Part shown: piece by piece, positions 26,501-35,420 of the stretch
How the letters are laid out: each line of letters starts with the position of its first letter
Position numbering within the stretch: position 1 is the stretch's first letter
NCBI GenBank assembly: GCA_016710115.1
Contig: JADJLN010000002.1
Coordinates: 518,294-582,293 of the forward strand
DNA length: 64,000 nucleotides
Reading direction: 5' to 3'
Source: Saprospiraceae bacterium
GTDB lineage: Bacteria > Bacteroidota > Bacteroidia > Chitinophagales > Saprospiraceae
The notes under the pieces: model-generated
What the model saw: the letters and a program-made list of their open reading frames with translations, nothing else
Database searches by the model: none
Told to the model about the DNA's origin: nothing
Program-made: the position numbers and the translations under genes

Positions 26501-29500
26501 CACAGCAACCGGTCAGCAGATCATTTCACTCGGTGATGCGACACCACCTGTCCTGGTAGGAGTACCTGAGGATGCCACTGTGGAATGCGCTGATATCATA
26601 GACCCATCGACTGTAACGGCCGAAGACCTCTGTGATGATGATGTCCAGGTGACCTATACGGAAGTCGTTCTTGACGGGCCATGTGAAGATTCCTATACAT
26701 TGATCCGCACCTGGGTCGCAACTGATGAATGTGGAAATTCTTCATGGGCAACCCGGAACCTGGTTGTAGAAGACACGACACCACCTGTACTGACAGGTGT
26801 GCCCGTCGATATGACCGGAGAATGTAACGATGATGGTATGCCTCCGCCGATTGCGAATGTGACTGCGACCGATAATTGTGATGCAGATGTCACCATCGTG
26901 CTGACCGAAACCTATGTTGATGGACCATGTGAAGGCACATACGTATTGACACGAATGTGGACAGCCACTGACAACTGTGGAAATACCGCCACAGGTTCAC
27001 ATACGATCACTGCTCTCGACGGCCTGCCTCCAGCTTTGGGTGCTGTGCCTGTAGATGTGACAGTTGAATGTAACGAGTCACTGCCGACACCACCAGCTGT
27101 CTTTGCCGAAGATCTCTGTTCAGGTGATATCGAAGCGATCATGACCGAGGAGACGATCCCTGGCATCTGTGAAAACAGCTTCCAGGTGATTCGCACCTGG
27201 ACGGCCATTGATCCTTGTGGAAACAGCGCGGCCCTGTCTCAAACAATTACGGTGACAGATTCCAAAGCTCCGGTTCTTGGACCAGTGCCAAAAGATGTCA
27301 CACTGGATTGTGATGGTGGTGATGTGCCACCTGCAATTACGGTAACGGCAACGGATAATTGCGATCAGGATGTTGACGTGACATTCACGGAAACTGAAGT
27401 ACCAGGTACATGTGCTGGTGCATACACCATCACGCGACTCTGGGTGGCTACCGACAACTGTGGCAATACATCAAGTAAGGTGCAGCATGTGTATGTGGGT
27501 GATGAAATTTCGCCTGTCATTATTGGTGTTCCAGACGATGTGACACTGGAATGCAGCACTGATGATCCACCATTGCCGACTGTAACCGCTGAAGATGTCT
27601 GTGATCCTGCAGTTGTACTGACGCTGGAAGAAACCAAGGTGGATGGACCTTGTGAGGGCAGTTATACATTGATCCGGACCTGGACAGCGACAGATGCCTG
27701 TGCAAATACCGCCACGGCATCCTATTCGATTCAGATCGGCGATCAGTCTGCACCGATTTTTGTCGGCACACTGCCAGCAGATATGACCCTGGAATGTGAT
27801 GCAGATGTACCCGCTGCCGCAGCTTTGACGGCAGAGGATAACTGCGACCAGGACATTGATGTGCTCTTTGATGAAGTCATTACCCCGGGCAATTGTCCGC
27901 AATCCTACACCATCACCAGGACGTGGGAAGCTGAAGATGATTGCGGGAATGGCACCAGTTATGTACAGGTCATCCTGATCGAGGATGCCACAGCTCCGAT
28001 TCTGGAGGGTATTCCTGCGGATGTCACGATCAACCTGACTCTCGGTCAGGTGGTACCGAAGTATCCCGATGGATATCATTGCCACTGACAATTGTGATGA
28101 TCAGGTGATCCCAGAATTTGCTGAAGAGGTTGTCGCAGGAACTTGTGGATATACGTTGATTCGTACGGACCGCAGAGGACAACTGTGGAAATCTGGCAAT
28201 TCAGTCTCAGACAATCACCGTGATCGACGGCCTTGAAGTAGACTTGGCTGTTTCTCACAAGACTTGTGATACACTGGGCAGTATTGTTGTTACAGTGGTC
28301 AGCGGCCAGGACCCGATTATTTACTCCTGGGCAGATTTGCCCGGTGTAACGGATGCAAAAGTCCGGACAGATCTTGAAGCCGGCTTCTATAGTTTGACGG
28401 TCACGGATGCAAACGGATGCACCAGTGTATTTGACGAGATCATTGTCAAGGATGAATGCAACTGTGTATATCCGGAGATCGATACTATCCTGATCACTCA
28501 TCCGACATGTGATGGTGGTGATGGGTCTATCGAGATCCTATTGGTCAATGATCCGGCCGATTATGTCTTTATGTGGGTACCCAATGTCAGTACTTCGAAC
28601 TCGGCGTCAAACTTGAATGCTGGTTCGTACGAAGTGCGCATTGTGGATAAGGACAATCCGGAGTGCCTGATCAAGTTGACCATTATGTTGACCAATCCGG
28701 ATGCGCCGGAGGCAGAGGTGGTTCAAACAACCCCTGAATCCTGTGCAGGGAATGACGGTACAGCCACATTGTCGCCAGAAATCTACACGTATTCCTGGTC
28801 GGATGGCGGTAGTGGCCACTTCCGGAATGACCTTGCTGCCGGTGTATATACAGTAGTTGTTAAAGACACAACAAGCAACTGTATCTCCGAGCTGCAAGTG
28901 ACAATCGGACAGCTGGACAGTCTGGAAACCGATGTGGTCTCGATCACAGATGAAACTTGTGAAGGAGCCAATGGAACGGCTCATATTGTACCAGCTATTT
29001 ACGATTATGCCTGGTCGGATGGAGGTGCCGGAGCGATTCGGAATGATCTGAGTGCAGGTACCTATTCAATCACAGCAACGGATTCGAAAACGGGTTGTTC
29101 GACCACTTTGGAAATCATCATAGAGCTGGAAAATACCCTCATCTCAGCCGCAGTGATCAACAGCATGCCGGATTGTCAGCAAGACAATGGCAGTGTGACG
29201 ATCAATGTTACTGGTGGATCGGGGAACTACCTCTACAGCTGGGGTGCCAATGCAACGCAAGCGAATCTGGCTGCAGGTACATACAGTGTTACAGTAACTG
29301 ACGCAGAAAGCAATTGCGAAGATGTGGTCACCTTCACGTTGTTGGATCAGGTGCCAGGTGTAACAATACTTGCAGATTCACTGATCACACTGACCTGTTG
29401 GAATAGTGCGGACGGAGAGCTGACCTATCAGCTCGTACCGGACTCGGCATTTGCCCTGCCGGCAACAGTTGTCCTTGTCGATGCTACAGGCACTGTTGTT

Positions 29501-32500
29501 GAAAATGGTACTTTGTCTGCGGGTGAGTACTGTCTCAAAGTGAACAATGCGAATGGTTGCTTTGCTGGGGAGTTCTGCTTCACAGTTGTTGCACCTGCAG
29601 CAATCGAGGCAGAGATTACAGTGATTCACGAAACCTGTGATACCCTTGGTAGCATTACCCTCGAAGTAGCTGGCGGCACCTCGCCGTACACATTCGATTG
29701 GGCCCATCTGTCAGGTACGGTTAATGACCAGAATCTGACAGATCTCGCGGCAGGAATTTACAGCTGCACGATCACGGACAGTCAGGGTTGTACTCTGGAA
29801 TTGAGTGCCATTGTGGTCAAAGATCTCTGTAACCCTTGTCCACCATCCCTGGATTCACTCACCGTCTATACCAACGATTGTGATGAGCCGGGTTGTGTAT
29901 GTCTGGAAATCCCACTGGCGAATTACCACGAGTATGTGGTCCTCTGGAATGGCGACCTCTACGATGAGCCTGTCTCAGGATGCCAGTTTGATTCAGTAAT
30001 TGCTTACACCTACTACACATTGCTCGGTTTCGGCTATGCAGGGCCATATGAATTGCAGTCTGGACTGTGAATGGCACCGTGTATTCTGGCATCTTCCCAG
30101 GATGTAGAGGATCTGGTTGATTCCATGAATCTTTGGGATCCAACCGGAAACTGGATGCAATTGCGAGTCAGTTACTCATCGTTGGCGGAGACTTCTCCAA
30201 AACCTACGGTAAGATGCAGGTGAAGCAGTTGGCATTCCAGAATTCCTATGCAGAAATCGGATTCAATTTCGGTATTGTTTCAACGACGACGAAGATCCTG
30301 CTGCCTGTAGGCACACATGAGCTGGTGATCTACGAACCGGGTGAGAACTGTGGAGATACATTGATCGTCACAGTGATCTGTCAGCCGGATTCGATGCTGA
30401 CAACAGATACTCTCTATGTTACAGTTCCGGTCAATGAAAGCAAAACGGCCTGCGTCGATCTGGAAGCCGGCTTTGATGACGGACAAGTCACATATGCGCT
30501 TTGTGATGGCAGTACATCGGGTAGTTCCTCCTTCGGAACTGGTCCATCGGACCGGATGGATGTCTGACATACACTGCCCTGAACGAGGCAGGTGTGTTTG
30601 TAGATGAGATATGTGTTGTCGCTTGTAATGGCTCGGGTGAATGTGATACAACGATCTGTATTGTATCCATCACTCCGAAAGCGCCGCCCATTCCGGATAC
30701 ATTGTATCTGACCTTGCCGGTGAATTCTACAGATTCAATCTGTGTTACACTGGAGGCCATGTTCGATCCATTTACAACCACATTCAATCTGGTTGATGGC
30801 GGTACCATGGGTGGCTCTACATTCGGTGCCTGGACATTGAATGACCAGGGCTGTCTGTTCTACTCAGCTGGTGATACTCCCGGCGATGGCGTTGACACGA
30901 TCTGTGTGATTGCCACCAATGCCATGGGCACAATGGATACCACCTGTATCATCGTGAGCATCACAGAATTGCCACCTCTGACTACAGACACATTGTATAT
31001 CAGTGTACCGGTAGATGACACGAAAACAACCTGTGTGACACTCGAGCCTGGGTTCGACGATGGTCAGGTGACCTATTCATTGTGTGATGGCAGCCAGTTT
31101 GGCGGTTCCATATACGGCTCATGGAGTCTGGATAGTCTCGGTTGTCTGACCTATCTCGCGAATGACATGCCGGGTGAACATGTGGACACCATCTGCATCA
31201 TTGCCTGCAATGGTTCCGGTGTATGTGACACGACGATCGTTATTGTTACAATAACGGAGAAAGTGCCTTGTATGCCGATCCTCGAGGTGATCGAAGTATC
31301 ACTGGAAGTCAATGCACAGACGACCATCTGTGTTGACCTGGAACCATGTATGGATCCATTGACAACCAGCATGACCAGTTGTGATGGAACGACCAGTGGA
31401 ACCACTCTGTATGGACAATGGATCATGGATCCATTCACAAGTTGTATCGTCTATACAGCAGGGGATACCCCTGGTGCACAAGTGGATACGCTGTGTATCG
31501 TGGCGTGTGACTCTGTAGCCAATGTATGCGACACAACCTACATCGTGGTCACGATCACAGAGAAGGTGCCTTGCGCGGGTGAGACGGAAACCGTCTATGT
31601 AACCATACCAACGAATGGAGCAGCATTCGCATGTGCGAAACTGGAGGCATGTATGGATTCAACAGCCATAGTCTATGGTTCATGCAGTGGTCTTTTCGCC
31701 GATACGACCGACTATGGCAGCTGGACATTGAATGAAGGTGATGGCTGTATCAACTACATCGCAGGAACCGTCCCCGGACTGTTTGTGGATACGTTGTGCA
31801 TCATTGGTTGTGATACAACCAACAATGTTTGTGATACCACCTTTGTCATTATCAGTATCACTCCGGATTGTCCGGAAATCCTGGCTGATGATATTGTCAA
31901 TATCAACATTCCGGATTGTGGTGGTCAGGCAGAGTACTGTCTGGATATCCCACTTGATCAGATTGTGAATTATACATTCGAGGAGAATGGCCAGCCATTC
32001 AACGGCATCGTTGATGGTTGCGCTTTTGACTCCCTGTTTGGATATAATTATTCTCTGATCCCGGGACAGGGCATGGCAGGCCCCTACCACTGGACGAATG
32101 GTCGATCAATGGTGTGATCTATTCTGGCACATTCCGAGGATCTGAATGCACTGGTTGATTCCATGAATCTCTGGGATCCTGCCGGCAACTGGTTGATCGA
32201 CAATGTGATCCTGAACATTGTCGGTGGAGATAAAGTATCCGCTTATGGTCCGTTGAGGGTTACGCAGACGAACACCTTTATCAAGGCCAACATTCAATTG
32301 AATGACCTCCTCCGGCCATTGGGCACGCAGGTTGCGGTCGACACCGGTTTGCACGTAATCGTGATTACCGATATCCTGACAGGTTGTACAGACACCTTGA
32401 CACTTCATGTGAATTGCATCGATTGTCCGGAACTGTATACTGGTCCGACAACGATCGAACTGGCAGACTGCGGAGATCTGGCGGAGATCTGTCTGGATCT

Positions 32501-34330
32501 GGATCTGATGGATCTGCCGGATGGCTATTCCATACAGGATAACGGAGATCCTTATCAAGGAAATCTGGAGCCTTGTTCAGTGGATTCATTCTTGTCCTAC
32601 AATTACTTCGCAGTGGTGAATGCAGATCCGCAAGGGCCGTACACCGTGGAATACTGGATAGTGAACGGTCAATTCGTCGGAGGTCAGGTAGCAGATATAC
32701 TGGAATTGGTTGATTCGATGAATGTTTGGGATCCAACCGGAAACTGGATGCTGGATGAAACGACACAGATGATCACGGGTGGTGACGGTCAGAATGATTA
32801 CGGATTGCTCCGCATCACGAAGGGTGGGGTGGAACTCGCCTCCATGCAGCCGAATTCACTGTTGCTGCCTGTAGGTACACAAATCACCCTCACACCGGGT
32901 TCACATCAGATCGTGATTACAACCACAGCGACCGGGTGTGTGAATACGTATGATCTGCAGATCGAATGTCTGATCACTCCGCCAGATTACGACGTGATCG
33001 ATACGATGGTCGTTCTGGGTGATACAGATACATTGTGTCTGGATATTACGGACGTTGGCATCATAACCGGTTTCTCCAATCTCTGTCCTGAATTGTCTGA
33101 TGGCAACGCCAGTATTCAGTGGTTCAGCGGAACGAATTGTTTTGCTTATACCGGATTGAACATTGGTGTGGACACCTTCTGTATCGAGATTTGCGGTGAT
33201 CTGGGATGTGATTCGACCATGGTGATTATCCATGTCGTGCCACCGACTATGAGCACCGACACAATCGAGACTACGGTGTTGATCGGATTCACGGATACCT
33301 TGTGTCTGAGTCCACAGATCGCCGGTCAGATCGTCTCCGTTGAAAACATTTGCCCTGCTTCATCGGGTATGTTTGCGGATATCGTATCGATTAACGGTAC
33401 ACCATGTCTGGAAATTACTGGCGAAGCCATCGGTTCAGACACAGCATGCATTGTCATCTGTGACAACCTGGGCATTTGCGATACCACAGTGGTCATCGTT
33501 CATGTTGTTCCACCGACTGCGGATCAGGTAATCTACACAATAGAGGTAGGACAGGATAGCCTGCATTGCCTTGATCTCTCCGAGTTGAGTGGATCTGTAC
33601 TCAGCGTTACAGACATCTGCGCGGATGCCGAGGTAGCCGTCGATTGGACCATCAATGACACCACGTTATGCATCGAGTTCACCGGACTGGTAGAAGGAAC
33701 GGATACAGCGTGCATTGTCTTCTGTGATGCGATTGCCTGCGACACGACGTATATCATTGTCAATGTGACCACAACCGGTGGCCCTGTAGATGAGCCACCT
33801 GTTGCTGTCAATGATTCATCGACGGTGAAAGAGAACCGTACGGTGTTCATCAATGTCATGGCCAATGATACATTGAACGGTGTATTCACAGGAGGAGGAA
33901 TTGTTACAGGTCCGAAACGCGGTACCGTATCGGGACACTCCCGGGTAACTTCTCCTACTTGCCACAGAATGGCTTCTGTGGGGGCGTGGATTCATTTACC
34001 TACTACATTGCCAATGCAGTTGGCATGGATACAGCCACAGTGTATATCACGGTCACCTGTCGCAAGTTGGTGATCTACAGCGGCTTCTCACCGAATGGTG
34101 ACGATATCAACGATACGTTTATGATCGATGGCATTGATGATTATCCAAACAATGAACTCACCGTCTTCAATCGCTGGGGCAACCAGGTTTATCACAAACG
34201 TGGATATACCACCGATGGAGGATGGGATGGACGTTGGGAAGGAAATGATCTGCCGGATGGCACTTACTTCTATATCCTTAGAGATGGAGAAGGAGAGTCG
34301 TATTCTGGCTACGTACAGATCCATCGTTAA
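1..34330 (+). CDS. Giant HYR-repeat adhesin with T9SS type B sorting domain (5' partial, many frame breaks)
   Basis: This is the 3' end of one surface-protein gene, about 11,400 codons in the window, with its start outside. Order: HYR-like array A (1-5580), a transition unit, array B (5818-16082), diverged HYR zone C (to ~28219), seven SprB-type repeats, a novel-looking ~180-residue domain in three copies around five 98-residue repeats, three ~86-residue repeats, an Ig/cadherin-like module and the C-terminal sorting domain. Translation must hop frame dozens of times. The longest open stretches are 7097-8371, 12016-13044, 13176-14159, 15804-16820, 26412-28088, 28220-30070, 30594-32117, 32163-34073 and 33959-34330. 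Each break continues the same repeat, so one gene with sequence errors is the best reading; a decayed gene is the alternative. Known: such proteins cross the outer membrane by T9SS. Inferred: an adhesin or matrix fibre. A PorP/SprF gene follows after 63 bp. Confidence 0.85.
5581..5817 (+). repeat. Transition HYR unit between arrays A and B
   Basis: This single 79-residue unit begins DTTPPVLVGCPDDITVECD and ends NCGNAASCGQVVTVQ. It keeps the two extra cysteines of array A (in VGC and ASC) but has the spacing and the DNCDLDVDVT core of array B. It marks an abrupt change of repeat type, unlike the gradual drift seen further downstream. Confidence 0.8.
9364..9515 (+). repeat. Truncated HYR unit with in-frame internal deletion
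   Basis: Here the unit reads VECDAVPVAEVVT and goes directly into WIAIDNCGNATTHVQ. The stretch that normally lies between (AQDNCDLDVDV through TLTRT, about 30 residues) is missing, and the reading frame is kept. The result would be half a beta-sandwich. It may be a recombination product or an assembly join. Confidence 0.7.
9447..13040 (+). repeat. Higher-order block inside array B: six HYR units repeated
   Basis: A block of six units (~1419 bp) lies in direct succession. The variant CTGGACGTGGATGTG occurs at 9846, 11026 and 12445, and TGGCAATGCAACGACCC at 10411 and 11830. The sequence from about 10200 to 11620 is repeated almost base for base from about 11620 to 13040. The leftmost copy is shorter by about one unit because it starts at the truncated repeat near 9447. 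This points to unequal crossing-over of multi-unit blocks, or to an assembly that placed near-identical reads twice. Confidence 0.75.
16083..28219 (+). repeat. Diverged HYR-like zone C, about 50 units
   Basis: Units of 78-82 residues continue but differ from one another. Two subtypes tend to alternate: one with VLVGVP-DVTA-CGGNIPPVPTVTATDNCD and ETKIDGxCPDSYTLVRxWTA, the other with VFTxTPxDVTVECDAVP and YNEVxTPGTCxDSYVxTRTW. Cysteine and Asp positions are conserved throughout. From about 25700 units carry GxCDGTYxLTR and AEDLCDDDVQV. Main open stretches: 15804-16820, 17110-17760, 18249-18770, 18835-19725, 20079-20780, 21383-21898, 22153-22797, 22946-23620, 25720-26055, 26412-28088. The segment 23640-25700 is the most damaged, with breaks every 100-200 bases. 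Confidence 0.88.
19582..23750 (+). repeat. Six-unit super-repeat (~1433 bp) in zone C
   Basis: The stretch GGATCGC-ATTGA-AATTGCGATAATGC followed by a cgcagat...acgat run occurs at 19582, 20829 and 22262, and a more diverged relative near 23696. Spacings are 1247, 1433 and 1434 bp, close to six HYR units. The first copy is short by 185 bp: near 20424 VECDGVP joins directly to VLVGVPTDITA, whereas the second copy has most of another domain between these motifs (about 21670-21855). Copies one and two are nearly identical; later ones have diverged. Confidence 0.7.
28220..29827 (+). repeat. SprB-type repeats of the giant adhesin (seven)
   Basis: Seven units of about 75 residues are readable in one open frame (28220-30070). 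Their starts are HKTCDTLGSIVV, HPTCDGGDGSIE, PESCAGNDGTAT, DETCEGANGTAH, MPDCQQDNGSVT, LTCWNSADGELT and HETCDTLGSITL. Each runs through a Tyr-x-Trp strand (YSWSDGG, YSWGAN) to the LxAGTYSVTVTDxxGC hallmark. SprB repeats are typical of Bacteroidota T9SS cargo, including the gliding adhesin SprB. The frame is continuous here, in contrast to the HYR zone. Confidence 0.85.
29828..30400 (+). other. VDSMN-type domain, copy 1 (unrecognised)
   Basis: This ~180-residue domain has CxCLEIPLANYHEY, then CQFDSVIAYTYYTL, GPYELQSWTVNG, the motif LVDSMNLWDPTGNW, LLIVGGD, and LLPVGTHELVIYEPGENC near its end. Two more copies lie at 31866-32420 and 32421-32970. I know no named family with this signature. One frame break occurs near 30065-30130. 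Inferred: an extracellular beta-rich domain, because its edges carry the same Cys pattern as neighbouring repeats. Confidence 0.6.
30401..31865 (+). repeat. Five-copy ~98-residue repeat (DTLYVTVPVN type)
   Basis: Five units start near 30402, 30681, 30971, 31266 and 31571. Signature: DTLYVTVPVNESKTACVDLE, then FDDGQVTYALCDGS, a GxSxFGxWxL strand, GCLTYLANDMPGEHVDTIC, and IIACNGSGVCDTTIVIVTI. Each carries about five cysteines. The repeat looks like a secreted Ig-like module, but I cannot name the family. The frame is open from 30594 onward, with one break near 30560 in the first unit. Confidence 0.65.
31866..32420 (+). other. VDSMN-type domain, copy 2 (unrecognised)
   Basis: Motifs in order: CPEILADDIVNINIPDCGGQ, EYCLDIPLDQIVNY, CAFDSLFGYNYSL, GPYHWTNG, LVDSMNLWDPAGNW, IVGGDKVSAYGPLRVTQ, LRPLGTQVAVDTGLHVIVIT, LTGCTDTLTLHVNC. 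One frame break falls near 32105-32160, just before the VDSMN motif. It aligns along its whole length with copies 1 and 3. Confidence 0.6.
32421..32970 (+). other. VDSMN-type domain, copy 3 (unrecognised)
   Basis: This copy is fully open, so it is the best sequence for a structure prediction or profile. Motifs: CPELYTGPTTIELADCGDLA, EICLDLDLMDLPDGYSIQDN, CSVDSFLSYNYFA, GPYTVEYWIVNG, LVDSMNVWDPTGNW, MITGGDGQNDYGLLRITKGG, LLLPVGTQITLTPGSHQIVI, TTATGCVNTYDLQIEC. Confidence 0.65.
32971..33780 (+). repeat. Three-copy ~86-residue repeat before the C-terminus
   Basis: Three units share TMVVLGDTDTLCLDI or related, an internal Cys pair, and the ending GVDTFCIEICGDLGCDSTMV / GSDTACIVICDNLGICDTTV / GTDTACIVFCDAIACDTTYI followed by IxHVVPPT. 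They form a regular stalk between the VDSMN domains and the Ig-like module. Related in style to the 98-residue repeat (D-T-x-C-I-x-x-C ending) but shorter. Confidence 0.6.
33781..34063 (+). other. Ig/cadherin-like module preceding the sorting domain
   Basis: PPVAVNDSSTVKENRTVFIN followed by VMANDTLNG and, after one frame break near 33945-33960, GGVDSFTYYIANAVGMDTAT. This VND...ANDxLNG...DSFTYxI pattern is that of bacterial Ig-like/cadherin-like modules, often found just before the T9SS type B domain. Confidence 0.7.
34064..34330 (+). other. T9SS type B sorting domain (gliding motility-associated C-terminal)
   Basis: The last 88 residues begin RKLVIYSGFSPNGDDINDTF and contain ELTVFNRWGNQVYHKRGY, WDGRWEGNDLPDGTYFYIL and end GYVQIHR. 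This is the canonical type B C-terminal signal (SPNGDxxND, FNRWGxxV, WDGxxxG, GTYxY). Known role: recognition by the T9SS and surface delivery of the protein. It fixes the true 3' end of the giant gene. Confidence 0.95.
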
Positions 34331-34336
34331 TGGTTC

Positions 34337-34367
34337 GGGCGCATCCGGAAACCATCCGGATGCGCCC
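34337..34367 (+). terminator. Stem-loop after the giant adhesin gene
   Basis: A perfect 12-bp stem (GGGCGCATCCGG / CCGGATGCGCCC) with a 7-base loop starts 6 bases after the stop codon. It is followed by TACTCAAAC rather than a T-run, and the PorP start codon lies 26 bases downstream. It could be a leaky terminator or an RNA-stabilising hairpin that tunes adhesin to PorP ratio. Confidence 0.55.
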
Positions 34368-34393
34368 TACTCAAACAATAAAACTCAAGGACA

Positions 34394-35401
34394 ATGAAGT
34401 ACCCCCTTTTACGCACTTTATTCATTTGTCTGTTTTTTGGTCCGGTCGTATTGCTTGCACAACAGGATGCGATGTTTACCAAATACATGTTTAACACACT
34501 GGTTTACAATCCGGCATATGCGGGCAGTCACGATCACTTGTCCATCAATGCGCTGCATCGTGGGCAATGGTGGGGAATAGATGGGGCACCCACTACCCAG
34601 ACGCTTTCCGTGCATAGTCCAGTCAGTGACCGTGTAGGCATCGGGCTGTCGCTCATCAATGACAAAATCGGCCCCACCGGCTCAACTCAGGTGAACGCCA
34701 TCTATGCCTACCGGATCCCCCTTGGAGCAGGTAAATTGTCGATCGGTTTGCAAGCCGGCGTGTTTCAATGGCGTGCAGATTGGAGTCAATTGAATTTCTT
34801 TGATCCGCAAAGTCAGGATCCCGCTTATCGAGAGATGCAACCTACCCGCTGGATGCCCAATTTCGGAGCCGGAATCTATTATCAGTCACCGAAGTTTTTT
34901 GTTGGGTTCAGTTCACCGCATCTGGTGAACTATGATCTGAGAAAAAAGGAATCGACTGAACCAGATGATCTCCCTGCAGCGCAGGTTTATCGACATTATT
35001 ATGCATTTGCCGGCGCAGCCCTCCCCCTCAACGGAGATGCCCTGGTCTTCCGTCCTACTTTTCTGATCAAGAATGTGGGTCTTTTTGGCGATGCAAAAAA
35101 TGCAAGAGGACGGATTGCAGCGCCAACCGAATTTGATCTCGATCTGGCCTTACTGTTCAGCCAGAAAATCTGGTTGGGCGTGTCCTACCGTTCCTCTTTC
35201 CAGGCGATCGACGGGACCAGTTCAGTTGACTCCGGCGATATTTGGGCAGGGCTCAACCTGCGTAACGGATTCCGTATTGGAGCTGCCTATGATTACACCC
35301 TCACTGATCTGCAATCTTTTGCCGGAGGGTCCTATGAGATTATGTTGGGGTACGATTTCAGCTATGAAGTAGACAGGATTATTACACCACGTTATTTCTA
35401 G
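34394..35401 (+). CDS. PorP/SprF family outer-membrane protein (first copy)
   Basis: 335 residues. It starts with a signal peptide (MKYPLLRTLFICLFFGP then VVLLAQQ) and continues with the family signature DAMFTKYMFNTLVYNPAYAG, LHRGQWWGIDGAPTTQTLS and GIGLSLINDKIGPTGSTQV, and a C-terminal half rich in alternating beta-strands ending in Phe (DRIITPRYF). PorP/SprF proteins are ~300-350-residue outer-membrane beta-barrels of T9SS; SprF is needed for SprB to reach the surface and PorP-like proteins bind type B cargo. Lying 63 bp downstream of the giant adhesin, it is probably that adhesin's dedicated partner. The frame is intact. The function is by family. Confidence 0.93.
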   Translation: MKYPLLRTLFICLFFGPVVLLAQQDAMFTKYMFNTLVYNPAYAGSHDHLSINALHRGQWWGIDGAPTTQTLSVHSPVSDRVGIGLSLINDKIGPTGSTQVNAIYAYRIPLGAGKLSIGLQAGVFQWRADWSQLNFFDPQSQDPAYREMQPTRWMPNFGAGIYYQSPKFFVGFSSPHLVNYDLRKKESTEPDDLPAAQVYRHYYAFAGAALPLNGDALVFRPTFLIKNVGLFGDAKNARGRIAAPTEFDLDLALLFSQKIWLGVSYRSSFQAIDGTSSVDSGDIWAGLNLRNGFRIGAAYDYTLTDLQSFAGGSYEIMLGYDFSYEVDRIITPRYF

Positions 35402-35420
35402 GACAGACAGAGCGGCACAT

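Noticed and set aside
1..28219. Programmed frameshifting or phase variation as the cause of the frame breaks
   Set aside because: Breaks are too many, go both ways, also hit unique genes, and lack slippery site plus structure; sequencing error explains them better.
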